Of a stretch of 9,113 nt of DNA, positions 1 to 7,541 are shown in pieces. The notes under the pieces were generated by a model, which saw nothing but the letters and a program-made list of their open reading frames with translations, was not told the origin of the DNA and searched no databases. The stretch is taken from assembly GCA_007122185.1 (NCBI GenBank), contig SKUI01000001.1, positions 1 to 9,113 on the forward strand, given 5' to 3'. The stretch comes from Rhodothermia bacterium. Lineage in GTDB: Bacteria; Bacteroidota; Rhodothermia; Balneolales; Natronogracilivirgulaceae. The first letter of the stretch is position 1, and each line of letters begins with the position of its first letter. Made by a program: the position numbers and the translations under genes.

Positions 1-620
1 TGCACAACAATGTCATTTTGTCGGGATGTGTCACCGATACCAACAGTGTAAACCGGGATGGGCATTTGCGATGCGGTTGCGGAGGGGTCTCTGCCGGAAG
101 TGACAATACCATCGGTGACCAGTATCAGGGCCTCGTGCTGATCCAGCAGTTCCAGAAAATCGGCAAGCCCCCGGTCTATGTTGGTACGGATGCCGTCCAG
201 GGTAAGCTCTTCCGTTGAGCTGACCGGAAACAGTTCAGAATCAAAACCGTACGTTTCTATGATGACATACTCACGTTCATCAGCCGTATCGGGTGTGAGG
301 ATACGCATAACATCCCGGTAACGGCTTTCCCCGTCATACGTTCCCTTTTCGATCGTGGTACTTTGGCTGTTATCAAACAGCAGGCCCAGACGCAACGGCG
401 AGGTTATCTCCTCATTAATGGAAATGACTGGATTCAGCAGGATGAGCAAGAGAATGAGAAAAGCCAGCGAACGAAGTCCGGTCAGTACCCACCGCCATGC
501 TGAAGACAGTCCACTTGCATGCTGATAGGTCCAGTAGGAAAGTGCCAGTGCTCCGGCGATCAGGATCACAATCCAGAAAACCGGGACAGCATTTTGAAAA
601 CCGTCAAATTGGATGTCCAT
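1..620 (-). CDS. Membrane-anchored VWA-domain protein, N-terminal part (runs off left edge)
   Basis: The reading frame is open from an ATG at 620 to the window edge, giving 206 residues with no stop. Two hydrophobic segments (about residues 13-30 and 48-66) precede a von Willebrand factor A fold. The metal-site motif DxSxS is present as DNSQS at residues 83-87. A Thr in GIRTNI (about 146) and the strand ILVTDG (166-171) fit the rest of the MIDAS. This layout, with two N-terminal membrane helices and then VWA, matches a family of large (about 700 aa) membrane VWA proteins common in Bacteroidota, so most of the protein probably lies outside the window. The gene starts 24 nt after the MoxR ATPase stop and is almost certainly co-transcribed with it. 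MoxR ATPases commonly act with VWA partners as chaperone-like pairs; the substrate here is unknown. BatA-type proteins are a less likely alternative. No good Shine-Dalgarno precedes the start. Confidence 0.85.
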   Translation of the reverse strand, partial: MDIQFDGFQNAVPVFWIVILIAGALALSYWTYQHASGLSSAWRWVLTGLRSLAFLILLLILLNPVISINEEITSPLRLGLLFDNSQSTTIEKGTYDGESRYRDVMRILTPDTADEREYVIIETYGFDSELFPVSSTEELTLDGIRTNIDRGLADFLELLDQHEALILVTDGIVTSGRDPSATASQMPIPVYTVGIGDTSRQNDIVV

Positions 621-644
621 AGTAACCGGTCAACCGGTATTCCT

Positions 645-1643
645 TCAATCGCTATGTTCAAGCAGCTGGCGGATAAGAGAGACCGTGTTAAGACCTTCCG
701 CCTCAGCTGCATAGTTGTTTACAATCCGGTGACGGAGAACGGGGATGGCCAGACTTCGGATGTCATCTTCGGTGACATTGTACCTTCCCCGGGAAAGGGC
801 TCGGGCTTTACCGCCGATGACAAGGAACTGCGAAGCGCGTGGTCCGGCCCCCCAGCTCATGTATTTATTGACAAAATCGGGTGCGTGATTCGTATTGGGA
901 CGTGTCATGGAGACCAGGCGTACAGCAAACTCAAGCACACTGTCTGGCACTGGTACTTCCCTGACCAGGTCCTGATAGTCCATGATCTGCTTGCCGCTCA
1001 GTATCGGCTGGATCGTTGCCTGGCCCGGGGCCGTTGTCTGGCTTACGATATCCATCTCCTCCTGGAAAGCGGGATAGTCCAGCCAAAGATTGAACATGAA
1101 CCGGTCAAGCTGCGCTTCCGGCAGGGGATAGGTGCCTTCCTGTTCAATGGGATTCTGTGTTGCAAGGACAAAAAACGGTTTCTCCAGATCATGGCGCACG
1201 CCACCCGCGGTAACGTGATACTCCTGCATGGATTCCAGCAGCGCCGCCTGGGTTTTGGGCGGGGTACGATTGATTTCATCTGCCAGAATGATGTTGGCAA
1301 AAAGTGGTCCGGGTATGAAGCGAAACATTTTTTTCCCGGTGGTGGCATCTTCTTCAATGATCTCGGTACCGGTGATATCTCCTGGCATCAGATCCGGGGT
1401 AAACTGGATTCGGTTAAACGAGAGGTTCAGGCTTTTTGAAAGCGTGCGGATGAGCAGCGTTTTGGCAAGCCCCGGAACGCCGACCAGGATGCAGTGACCG
1501 CGTGAGAACAGACTGATGAGCAACTGTTCGACGATATCATTCTGTCCAACTACGATTTTTGCAATTTCTTTTCGTAATGCTGAAAAATCCCTGGTGAAAG
1601 CTTCTGCTTTTTCTGTCTTGCTGAATTCTTTTGTTTCGGCCAT
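645..1643 (-). CDS. MoxR-family AAA+ ATPase
   Basis: This 332-aa protein has the usual length of a MoxR ATPase and is complete. Visible motifs are Walker A GVPGLAKT (55-62), Walker B IILADEIN (118-125), sensor 1 ATQNP (161-165), and the EAQLDRF segment (176-182) typical of the family. The C-terminal part (about 225-325) reads as the MoxR lid domain, with GAGPRASQ and GKARALSRGR motifs. There is no signal peptide or membrane segment, so it is cytoplasmic. MoxR proteins are thought to use ATP to remodel or activate partner complexes, usually with a VWA protein. Here the VWA gene follows directly, and a SurA-like gene ends 26 nt upstream of its start, tying it to envelope folding. A DUF58 gene, the usual immediate neighbour of moxR, is not seen. 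The family call is firm; the client is not known. Confidence 0.95.
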   Translation of the reverse strand: MAETKEFSKTEKAEAFTRDFSALRKEIAKIVVGQNDIVEQLLISLFSRGHCILVGVPGLAKTLLIRTLSKSLNLSFNRIQFTPDLMPGDITGTEIIEEDATTGKKMFRFIPGPLFANIILADEINRTPPKTQAALLESMQEYHVTAGGVRHDLEKPFFVLATQNPIEQEGTYPLPEAQLDRFMFNLWLDYPAFQEEMDIVSQTTAPGQATIQPILSGKQIMDYQDLVREVPVPDSVLEFAVRLVSMTRPNTNHAPDFVNKYMSWGAGPRASQFLVIGGKARALSRGRYNVTEDDIRSLAIPVLRHRIVNNYAAEAEGLNTVSLIRQLLEHSD

Positions 1644-1669
1644 AAGTTCTGAGTGTCAGAGGATGCCTG

Positions 1670-3085
1670 TCAATTGGCTTCGGGGTACAGTTCCTGTTGG
1701 GCGGGCGTGCTCGCATTCACCGGAATTTCCGGAGCAAGAGGGTCCGGCAGGTCCATCGGGTCGTATTCAGGGACCCGTATACGGTACTCAACAAACATTT
1801 CATCACGCAAATTGTTTATCCATTCCGAAAGAATCCGCTGACTTTTCTGCTGCAGTGCAAAATTCCTGACGAGCTGGTAATCCTGTTCGAGATTTGCTCG
1901 GTGTTCTTCCAGACGCTCATTCAGTTTGACAATACGAAACGCCCGCTTGTTATCTTCACCATACTGGTATGAGCGTGGTTCTGAGATGTCTCCGGGCTCT
2001 TCCAGCAGCAGTACGGTTCGGTACAGGGACGGGTCAAGTTGATTGACAGGAATAAAGCGCTGTCCGGTTTGCGGATCGACCAGCCGACCGCCGGCCGGAC
2101 CGGTAATGCGGTCATCCGAATGTGCGCGCGCCATATTGGCAAAAGATTTGCCCTGATGCATTACACTGTCACGGATTGCCGTCAGCTTTTCGATCGCATA
2201 TTCTTCATCCAGTTCGTCCTCCGGGACGGAAATCAGAATGTGGTGGGTGGATATTCTCTGCCCCTGGCGTTCATTGAGCCGGATGATATGATATCCCTGG
2301 GCGGTACTTACCACTTCCGAGATTTCACCCGGATCCAGGGCCGCCGCGGCTGCCGCATATTCGGGAAGCAGATCGGTGGCGTTGAGCATGGGCAGGCCGC
2401 CGCCCTGTGAAGCCGTTGGGCCGTCACTGTATCGCCTGGCCAGTTCTTCAAGGGAGGCGTTGTGATGCAGTATGGAATCCCGCAGTTGGGCTGCAAGGTT
2501 GCGTGCGTTATCACGGGCTTCTGCCTTGGGCGGAGGTATGACCGTGATCTGGGACAGAGAGACGGATTCCGGAATGATCGGCAATGAGTCTGTCGGGATG
2601 GAATTGAAAAACTCGATTACTTCGGGACGTGTGATGTTGATCCGGTTGATTTTCATTTGACGTACGCGGTTCACCAGCAGATCCTGGCGGAACTGTTCGG
2701 AATATTCGGCCTTGATCTCAACGATGGACTGGCCAAACGCCCGCTCCAGCTCCTGTTCGCTGCCCAGCTGCCGCACAAGTTCGTCGATTCGCTGGTTCAG
2801 AATACGGTCCACCTCGGCATCGCTGACGATAACGGAGTCGATTCTTGCCTTTTCCACCAGTACATAATTATCGATCATGGATTCCAGAACGTAAAACCAC
2901 ATCTGTTCATCGAAGGTCTCGTCGCGCATTTGCTGCATGAATTCGAAAACCCGCTGGTCCACATCGGACTTCAGGATAATATGGTCGTTCACCACGGCAA
3001 CGATCTGATCGGCAACCTGCCGCTGCTGCCCCATCGCACTGACGGTGAGTATAAGAGTAAAAATAAAAATGAAAAGTGAGCGCAT
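1670..3085 (-). CDS. surA: SurA-like periplasmic peptidyl-prolyl isomerase/chaperone
   Basis: This 471-aa protein begins with a cleavable-type signal peptide (MRSLFIFIFTLILTVSAMGQ, about 1-20) with no lipobox Cys, so it should be soluble in the periplasm. Residues about 24-160 form a helical SurA N-terminal chaperone domain (VADQIVAVVNDHIILKSDVD at its start). Two parvulin domains follow, at about 174-272 and 278-390. Parvulin 1 keeps the GGGLPM and GYHIIRL elements but has Gln (SQITV) where a His is usual. Parvulin 2 keeps HHILI (281-285) and AGGRL but ends AFRIVKL, lacking the second conserved His. A helical stretch (about 390-435) and a Pro-rich tail close the protein. SurA family members escort outer membrane proteins across the periplasm, and that is the likely role here. 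It is the third of three isomerase-related genes in this operon; the symbol is given by architecture and orthology is not proven. Confidence 0.88.
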   Translation of the reverse strand: MRSLFIFIFTLILTVSAMGQQRQVADQIVAVVNDHIILKSDVDQRVFEFMQQMRDETFDEQMWFYVLESMIDNYVLVEKARIDSVIVSDAEVDRILNQRIDELVRQLGSEQELERAFGQSIVEIKAEYSEQFRQDLLVNRVRQMKINRINITRPEVIEFFNSIPTDSLPIIPESVSLSQITVIPPPKAEARDNARNLAAQLRDSILHHNASLEELARRYSDGPTASQGGGLPMLNATDLLPEYAAAAAALDPGEISEVVSTAQGYHIIRLNERQGQRISTHHILISVPEDELDEEYAIEKLTAIRDSVMHQGKSFANMARAHSDDRITGPAGGRLVDPQTGQRFIPVNQLDPSLYRTVLLLEEPGDISEPRSYQYGEDNKRAFRIVKLNERLEEHRANLEQDYQLVRNFALQQKSQRILSEWINNLRDEMFVEYRIRVPEYDPMDLPDPLAPEIPVNASTPAQQELYPEAN

Positions 3086-3138
3086 AATCTATGATTGCCG
3101 TTGTCAGTTGCGGAAACAAGCACGGATCCGATTTCAGA

Positions 3139-4032
3139 TCAGAGACTGTCCTGCACGATTTCTATTTGCTGTTCTGGTATGGTTACGTCGTATATCCTCA
3201 GTTCATTGTTTGCCTGAGCTTTCAGAAAAAGACTTTGTTCCATGGATCTGAGGTGTTTTTTGCGTCGATCCAGCATAAGCCATTCGGTTATCTGCCCAAT
3301 GACCCAGTCCACTTGTGGATGTTCTCCTGCTTCTCTGGAATCGATAAGCTGGACAAAATGATATTGGTCACCGATCCGCCTGATGGGCGAAATCTCTGTC
3401 ACACCGATTAGCTGCAGAAAGGTATTCATCTCTTCAAAGTACATGGCAGCGGTAGATGCAGGGAAGAACTGCCGGGAGGTACGGATGGCCTTTTGCGGAT
3501 TAACCGAATACTGTTCTGCCACACTTGTCCAGCTTCGACCGCGGAGCAGGGCATTACGCGCATTTTGCGCGTCAGTAAGAGATGCGGCAATGATGTGTCT
3601 GTAACGAATATGCCGTTCCGCCAGTATGAATTTGTCTTTGTTGCTCTCGTAGTAGGACTGGGCTTCGCTTTGTGTCACAGGTTCGTCCTTCATATCCAGG
3701 TAGACTGCTTCATTGAAAGCGTCTACGAGGATGGATTCCGTCGCCTGCCGGACCCTGCGCTGCACCTCCCGGTTCTGATCGAGCCGCAGCCTCCGGGCTT
3801 CCATTACCTTGAGCTTCCGGTTGACCCAGTTTTTCTGGTAGTTCATGATCACCCGGAGACTGTCGGCAGCATAGACATCCGCAGGAACATTGTTCCTGAC
3901 ATCACTGAGCAACAGAACATGATTACCGGCTTCCGCCAGAACGATGTCATCACTGTCAATAGCACGGTGTTCGCAGGAAATCGCGAATAGAACTAATGAC
4001 AGCAGAAAAAGAGCACGAAGGGTATCAGTCAT
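3139..4032 (-). CDS. SurA/PpiC-related lipoprotein with a degenerate parvulin domain
   Basis: This 297-aa protein has a lipoprotein signal peptide with lipobox AISC (Cys20), so it should be membrane-anchored in the periplasm. Residues about 28-115 resemble a SurA N-terminal domain (LAEAGNHVLLLSDVRNNVP, then a helix-rich run). The YYESNKDKF segment (127-135) leads into a parvulin-like region at about 139-231. This keeps a His in RYRHII (146) and another in QYHFVQL (225) but lacks the GG-G loop that normal parvulins carry. It may therefore be a chaperone without isomerase activity. The ATG at 4032 overlaps the stop of the preceding isomerase gene by 8 nt, which suggests translational coupling and stoichiometric production with it. 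The downstream SurA-like gene starts 53 nt after its stop. The family relation is clear from layout and local motifs; catalytic activity is doubtful. Confidence 0.85.
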   Translation of the reverse strand: MTDTLRALFLLSLVLFAISCEHRAIDSDDIVLAEAGNHVLLLSDVRNNVPADVYAADSLRVIMNYQKNWVNRKLKVMEARRLRLDQNREVQRRVRQATESILVDAFNEAVYLDMKDEPVTQSEAQSYYESNKDKFILAERHIRYRHIIAASLTDAQNARNALLRGRSWTSVAEQYSVNPQKAIRTSRQFFPASTAAMYFEEMNTFLQLIGVTEISPIRRIGDQYHFVQLIDSREAGEHPQVDWVIGQITEWLMLDRRKKHLRSMEQSLFLKAQANNELRIYDVTIPEQQIEIVQDSL

Positions 4033-5983
4033 CTTCTTTTTGTTGTACCGCCATCAAGACATCAGGATAGAATGCCACGTTGTACCGTCTGCGCATCTTT
4101 TCCAGCCACTCTTTTTCACGAATGGTCTGGTATTCGGTTACGAGTTTGTTGTATGCTTCCTCGAACGTCATCGGTCGTGCTTCCAGGGTTTCTTCAAGGT
4201 ACATGGTGGTTTGCCGGCGTCGATATTCAAAATAGGGCGAGAACTCCCCTTCGCTGAGTCCCTGGAGCATGGAGTAGGGCTCGCTGTCAATTCGGTTGAT
4301 CACATCACGGCGCATCACGACATTTGTGAATTCACCGCGGATACTGTCCACCGGTTCGCCCGCATCCACCAGGGATCGCACGCGGTCAAGTGTGGTATCT
4401 GCCCGCGCCGAGAAACGCACATAGCGGTAGCGCGTGTCAAAATGGTAGTCATCGGGATTCGACTCGAACAATTCCCTGAGCCGTGCGGTATCCTGCTGTG
4501 CATAGGTCCAGATGGAGTCTTCGTTAACGCGGAACACGGACAGACCGGTAAGGTAGTCGTTGCTGAGGTCGGCAAATTCGGGGAATCGATCACGTGTGAG
4601 GGAGACCAGTTCGGAGTCGATTGCGTAATCACGGAATTCTTCAGCAAGGCGGTGGTGATACTGTGGATTGGTCTGTGCTTCGATCACCGGTATGAGCCAT
4701 TCAAGGTAATCGGCGGCAGACCAGGTGTTGCCATGGAAAGAAAAGACGGTTTGGTCCAGAAGTGCCTCGGGATAATCTATTTGCGCGATGTTGCCTCGGA
4801 AATGCTCCCTGGTGAAATCTTCGAATGCGACAAGGTTGTCACGATGGAAACGCGCCTGACCGATTTGCGCGGCATTGTCAAGTACGGCCCGCTGATTGTC
4901 CCGGAGCCGTGGCAGCTGATTCAGGGTCTGGCTGAGTTCCTCCCTGATTTCTGCCGGGGTGGGTTGATAGATGGAGTCCAGTTTTATGATGTGGATGCCG
5001 TACACACTCTGGAAGGGTTCGGTGTAGGAGCCGACGTCATCCAGTTCCATGATTGTGCTGGTGAATTCCTGTTCGTACATGCCGTAGTTGACCCATCCGA
5101 TGGCTCCTCCGGACAGTCGGGACTGCTCATCCTGGGAGTACTGCTCCACAACATCGAACCACTCGGAGCCGCGTTCCAGCTCCTCGTGAGCCTGCCATGC
5201 ATTGCCAAGGATGCTGTCCACAGGTTCAGGAACGCCACGGGTCATGAAGAAAATATGCGCAAAACGCTTGTTGGGTCCGGCTTCCACCCGGTCCTTTACG
5301 TGGATGAGATGATAGCCGAACTGGGTCCGGACCGGCTTGCTCACTTCACCCGGTTCCAGCGCGTATGCCGCATCCTCGAATGGCTTTACTGCCCATCCGG
5401 CAGTGAAGAAACCAAGGTCGCCGCCCATGCTCTGGCCGCGCTGCTCGGTGGAGTATTCACTGGAAAGTGTCATAAAGTCCTTTTCCCCGCTCAGGAAAAT
5501 TTCCCGTGCCTCCATGAGGCGGTTGTACGCATGTGCGGTATCTGCAGGGGAGGCGTTGTCGCCAAGACCGATAAGGATATGCTGTGCGTGAACCAGTTCT
5601 TTGGAGCGTTCATAGAGCTCGTCGAGGAGATGATCGCGCACATGGCGCTCAAGCCAGTAGGGATAAGCGGACTGGCGCTCGTACTGCTCCAGTTCCGAGA
5701 GGATTTCGGGATCCTGCATGTAGCCGGCATCGCGGGCTACGGCAAGCTTGAGCCGGTAATCCATATAGAGATCTGCAAATTCAGCGATTTCCTGATCGTC
5801 TTCGCTGGCAAGGGTATGCGATTTGTGAAATTGTTGATACAATTCTTCGAAGGTGACCGGTTCTCCGCCAATTCTGCCAATGACCGTTTCCTCTGACGAA
5901 GGAGCTTGTGAAGATTGGAAAAGGGTACATCCGGAAACGAAGATCAGCGCCGCCAGGACGCTCATTCCAAGGGAGCGGTTCAT
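4025..5983 (-). CDS. Two-parvulin peptidyl-prolyl isomerase lipoprotein (PpiC/PpiD/SurA type)
   Basis: This 652-aa protein starts with a lipoprotein signal peptide; lipobox VSGC places the lipidated Cys at 19. An N-terminal helical segment (about 33-125) resembles the PpiD/SurA chaperone part. Parvulin 1 (about 131-231) is canonical, with VHAQHILI, SMGGDLGFF, a PFEDAAYALEPGEVS helix and FGYHLIHV. Parvulin 2 (about 240-337) has RFAHIFF, SGGAIGW and YGIHIIKL. The 315-residue remainder is longer than in SurA and seems to hold a third, degenerate parvulin-like module at about 498-600, followed by a helix with EKEWLEKMRRRYNV near the C terminus. The protein should fold exported proteins at the periplasmic face of a membrane. 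It is the first gene of the envelope operon, 157 nt downstream of nupC, and its stop overlaps the next start. Isomerase activity is inferred from motifs; clients are unknown. Confidence 0.92.
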   Translation of the reverse strand: MNRSLGMSVLAALIFVSGCTLFQSSQAPSSEETVIGRIGGEPVTFEELYQQFHKSHTLASEDDQEIAEFADLYMDYRLKLAVARDAGYMQDPEILSELEQYERQSAYPYWLERHVRDHLLDELYERSKELVHAQHILIGLGDNASPADTAHAYNRLMEAREIFLSGEKDFMTLSSEYSTEQRGQSMGGDLGFFTAGWAVKPFEDAAYALEPGEVSKPVRTQFGYHLIHVKDRVEAGPNKRFAHIFFMTRGVPEPVDSILGNAWQAHEELERGSEWFDVVEQYSQDEQSRLSGGAIGWVNYGMYEQEFTSTIMELDDVGSYTEPFQSVYGIHIIKLDSIYQPTPAEIREELSQTLNQLPRLRDNQRAVLDNAAQIGQARFHRDNLVAFEDFTREHFRGNIAQIDYPEALLDQTVFSFHGNTWSAADYLEWLIPVIEAQTNPQYHHRLAEEFRDYAIDSELVSLTRDRFPEFADLSNDYLTGLSVFRVNEDSIWTYAQQDTARLRELFESNPDDYHFDTRYRYVRFSARADTTLDRVRSLVDAGEPVDSIRGEFTNVVMRRDVINRIDSEPYSMLQGLSEGEFSPYFEYRRRQTTMYLEETLEARPMTFEEAYNKLVTEYQTIREKEWLEKMRRRYNVAFYPDVLMAVQQKEDD

Positions 5984-6140
5984 AGATACTCTTACAGTTA
6001 CGTTGATTTTTGAATGGTTACAGTAGTATTGGTCACAATCTTCAAAGATAGGATTTTTTGAAGACTCTTACGTAGCAAAAAAACGGACGCATCCAACCCT
6101 TAGTATGAGTTGATTTGTCCATGTTATCGGCGGGTCTGAA
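5984..6140 (-). other. Spacer between nupC and the isomerase operon
   Basis: These 157 nt carry no gene. Read on the minus strand, they first hold a T7 run (6083-6077) after a very weak GGA/TCC stem (6094-6085). This might be a poor terminator for nupC. They then hold a promoter-like element (see 6043-6050) before the 5983 start. No strong hairpin is present, so read-through from tdk-nupC into the isomerase operon cannot be excluded. Confidence 0.5.
6043..6050 (-). promoter_or_regulatory. Candidate -7 promoter element (TAnnTTTG type) for the isomerase operon
   Basis: On the minus strand the sequence reads TATCTTTG, an exact match to the TAnnTTTG element at about -7 described for Bacteroidota primary sigma factors. 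It would place the transcription start near 6036 and give a leader of about 50 nt before the ATG at 5983. The expected upstream TTTG/TTG box is not at the usual spacing: the nearest TTTG ends 25 nt upstream, inside the T run. The match is therefore suggestive only. Confidence 0.35.
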
Positions 6141-7481
6141 TCAGTAGAGCACCCCGGCGATGGTGGCTGACATGAGATTGGCCATGGTGCCCGCAAAGAC
6201 CGCACGTATGCCGAACTCGGCCAGCTCCGATTTTCGTGAGGGTGCCAGTCCGCCTATCCCGCCGATCTGGATGGCGATGGAGGCAAAATTGGCAAATCCG
6301 CACAATGCGAAGGTGGCCATGGCAATGGTTTTTGGATCCAGTGCTTCCAGTCTGATGAGTTCGGAGAGGTCGGAGTAGGCGATAAACTCGGTCAGTACGA
6401 TTTTGGTGCCAAGCATGGAACCGGCGGTGACCGCATCCACCCAGGGGACACCGATGATGAACATTAGCGGGGCAAAGATGACCCCTAGCAGTGATTGCAT
6501 GGTCAGTTGGAATCCGGGGAAGAGGCGTTCGAGTCCGATGGTGTCACCAAACCACAAGAAGAGGGAGTTGATCATGGCAAGCAGTGCGATGAAAGCCAGG
6601 AGCATGCCGCCCACGTTCAGTGCAAGGCGCAGGCCTTCGGCGGCACCGGAGGATGCGGCGTCGATTCCGTTGGCGTCGGCTTTTTCGACCTTGATCTCAA
6701 CATCGCCCATAGTGGCGGGTGTGTCTGTTTCCGGATAGAGGATTTTGGCCAGGACGATGGCGGCCGGGGCGGCCATGATGCTGGCGCCGAGCAATTGTTC
6801 GGCAAACATCTGGCGTCCGACGGTAAGACTCACCTCATTCGCGACCGCGTAGGCGTCGCCCAGCATCTGGATGTAGGCCGCCATTACACCGCCGGCGATG
6901 GTTGCCATACCGCCGGTCATGACGGTAAGCAGTTCCGATCGGGTCATCTTTTCAATGTAGGGTTTGATGAGGAGCGGGGACTCGGTCTGGCCGATGAAGA
7001 TATTACCCGTGACACTGAGCGTTTCGGCTCCCGAAGTGCCCATCAACTTGCGCATGGCGGTGGCCATGCCCTGGACGATAGCCTGCAGTATTCCGTAGTG
7101 GTACAGGATGGTGGTGATGGATGCGAAGAAAACGATGGTGGGCAGCACCTGGAAGGCGAAGAAGTGGCCCATGCTGCCTTCCATACCCGGACTCAGTGCC
7201 AGATCGCCGAAGATGAAGCGGGCTCCCTCAGTGGTGAAATCCAGTAAAACGACAAAGAAGGAGGAGATGAACGCAAAAAGTTCCTTGGGCCATCCCAGAG
7301 GCGAGAAGAAAGTTGCCATCGCCTCACCCTTGAGGATGAAGATGCCCAGGAAGATCTGAAGGCCGACCCCAATACCGACCAATCGCCAGTTGATGTTGCG
7401 GCGGTTGCTGCTGAACAGCGTTGCCAGGCCGATGAGAAAGGCCATGCCAATGATGCCTCTGATAAGATCTGTGAAATCCAT
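6141..7481 (-). CDS. nupC: Concentrative nucleoside transporter (NupC/CNT family)
   Basis: This is a 446-aa polytopic inner membrane protein, near the usual CNT length, that brings nucleosides in coupled to an ion gradient (Na+ or H+). Counting from the ATG at 7481, the hairpin/binding motifs are GQTESPL (164-170), LGTKIVLTEF (357-366, including the substrate-contacting Glu365) and CGFANFASIAIQ (394-405). These correspond to the Gln-Thr-Glu, Glu and Asn/Ser nucleoside contacts known from Vibrio CNT. The acidic cytoplasmic loop (about 251-285, with IDAASSGAAEGLRLALN) is typical of the family. I chose the ATG at 7481; an in-frame TTG two codons upstream (7487) is possible but less likely. The gene lies 60 nt after thymidine kinase on the same strand with no visible terminator, so uptake and phosphorylation of thymidine or related nucleosides are probably co-expressed. 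The preferred substrate cannot be fixed from sequence. Confidence 0.95.
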   Translation of the reverse strand: MDFTDLIRGIIGMAFLIGLATLFSSNRRNINWRLVGIGVGLQIFLGIFILKGEAMATFFSPLGWPKELFAFISSFFVVLLDFTTEGARFIFGDLALSPGMEGSMGHFFAFQVLPTIVFFASITTILYHYGILQAIVQGMATAMRKLMGTSGAETLSVTGNIFIGQTESPLLIKPYIEKMTRSELLTVMTGGMATIAGGVMAAYIQMLGDAYAVANEVSLTVGRQMFAEQLLGASIMAAPAAIVLAKILYPETDTPATMGDVEIKVEKADANGIDAASSGAAEGLRLALNVGGMLLAFIALLAMINSLFLWFGDTIGLERLFPGFQLTMQSLLGVIFAPLMFIIGVPWVDAVTAGSMLGTKIVLTEFIAYSDLSELIRLEALDPKTIAMATFALCGFANFASIAIQIGGIGGLAPSRKSELAEFGIRAVFAGTMANLMSATIAGVLY

Positions 7482-7541
7482 AGTCAATTTACTCGTTTCG
7501 TTTGGCCGGTATTATTTCGGGATCCGGCTCAGATATCTTTC

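Noticed and set aside
519..1439. 306-aa open frame on the plus strand, opposite the MoxR and VWA genes
   Set aside because: The minus strand carries unmistakable AAA+ motifs across this stretch. The plus frame has no family signal and spans the junction of two real genes.
3944..5896. 650-aa open frame on the plus strand, opposite the isomerase lipoprotein gene
   Set aside because: It is a mirror frame of a gene with clear signal peptide and parvulin motifs. The translated product is rich in Cys, His and Phe with no recognisable domain, as expected for antisense translation.
6077..6094. Possible intrinsic terminator after nupC (GGA/TCC stem and T7)
   Set aside because: The stem is only three pairs with a four-base loop, too weak to call as a terminator; noted only as part of the spacer.
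6495..7247. 250-aa open frame on the plus strand, opposite nupC
   Set aside because: The product is Gly/His/Asp-rich with no domain, a typical complement of a membrane protein gene; the CNT motifs on the other strand are complete.
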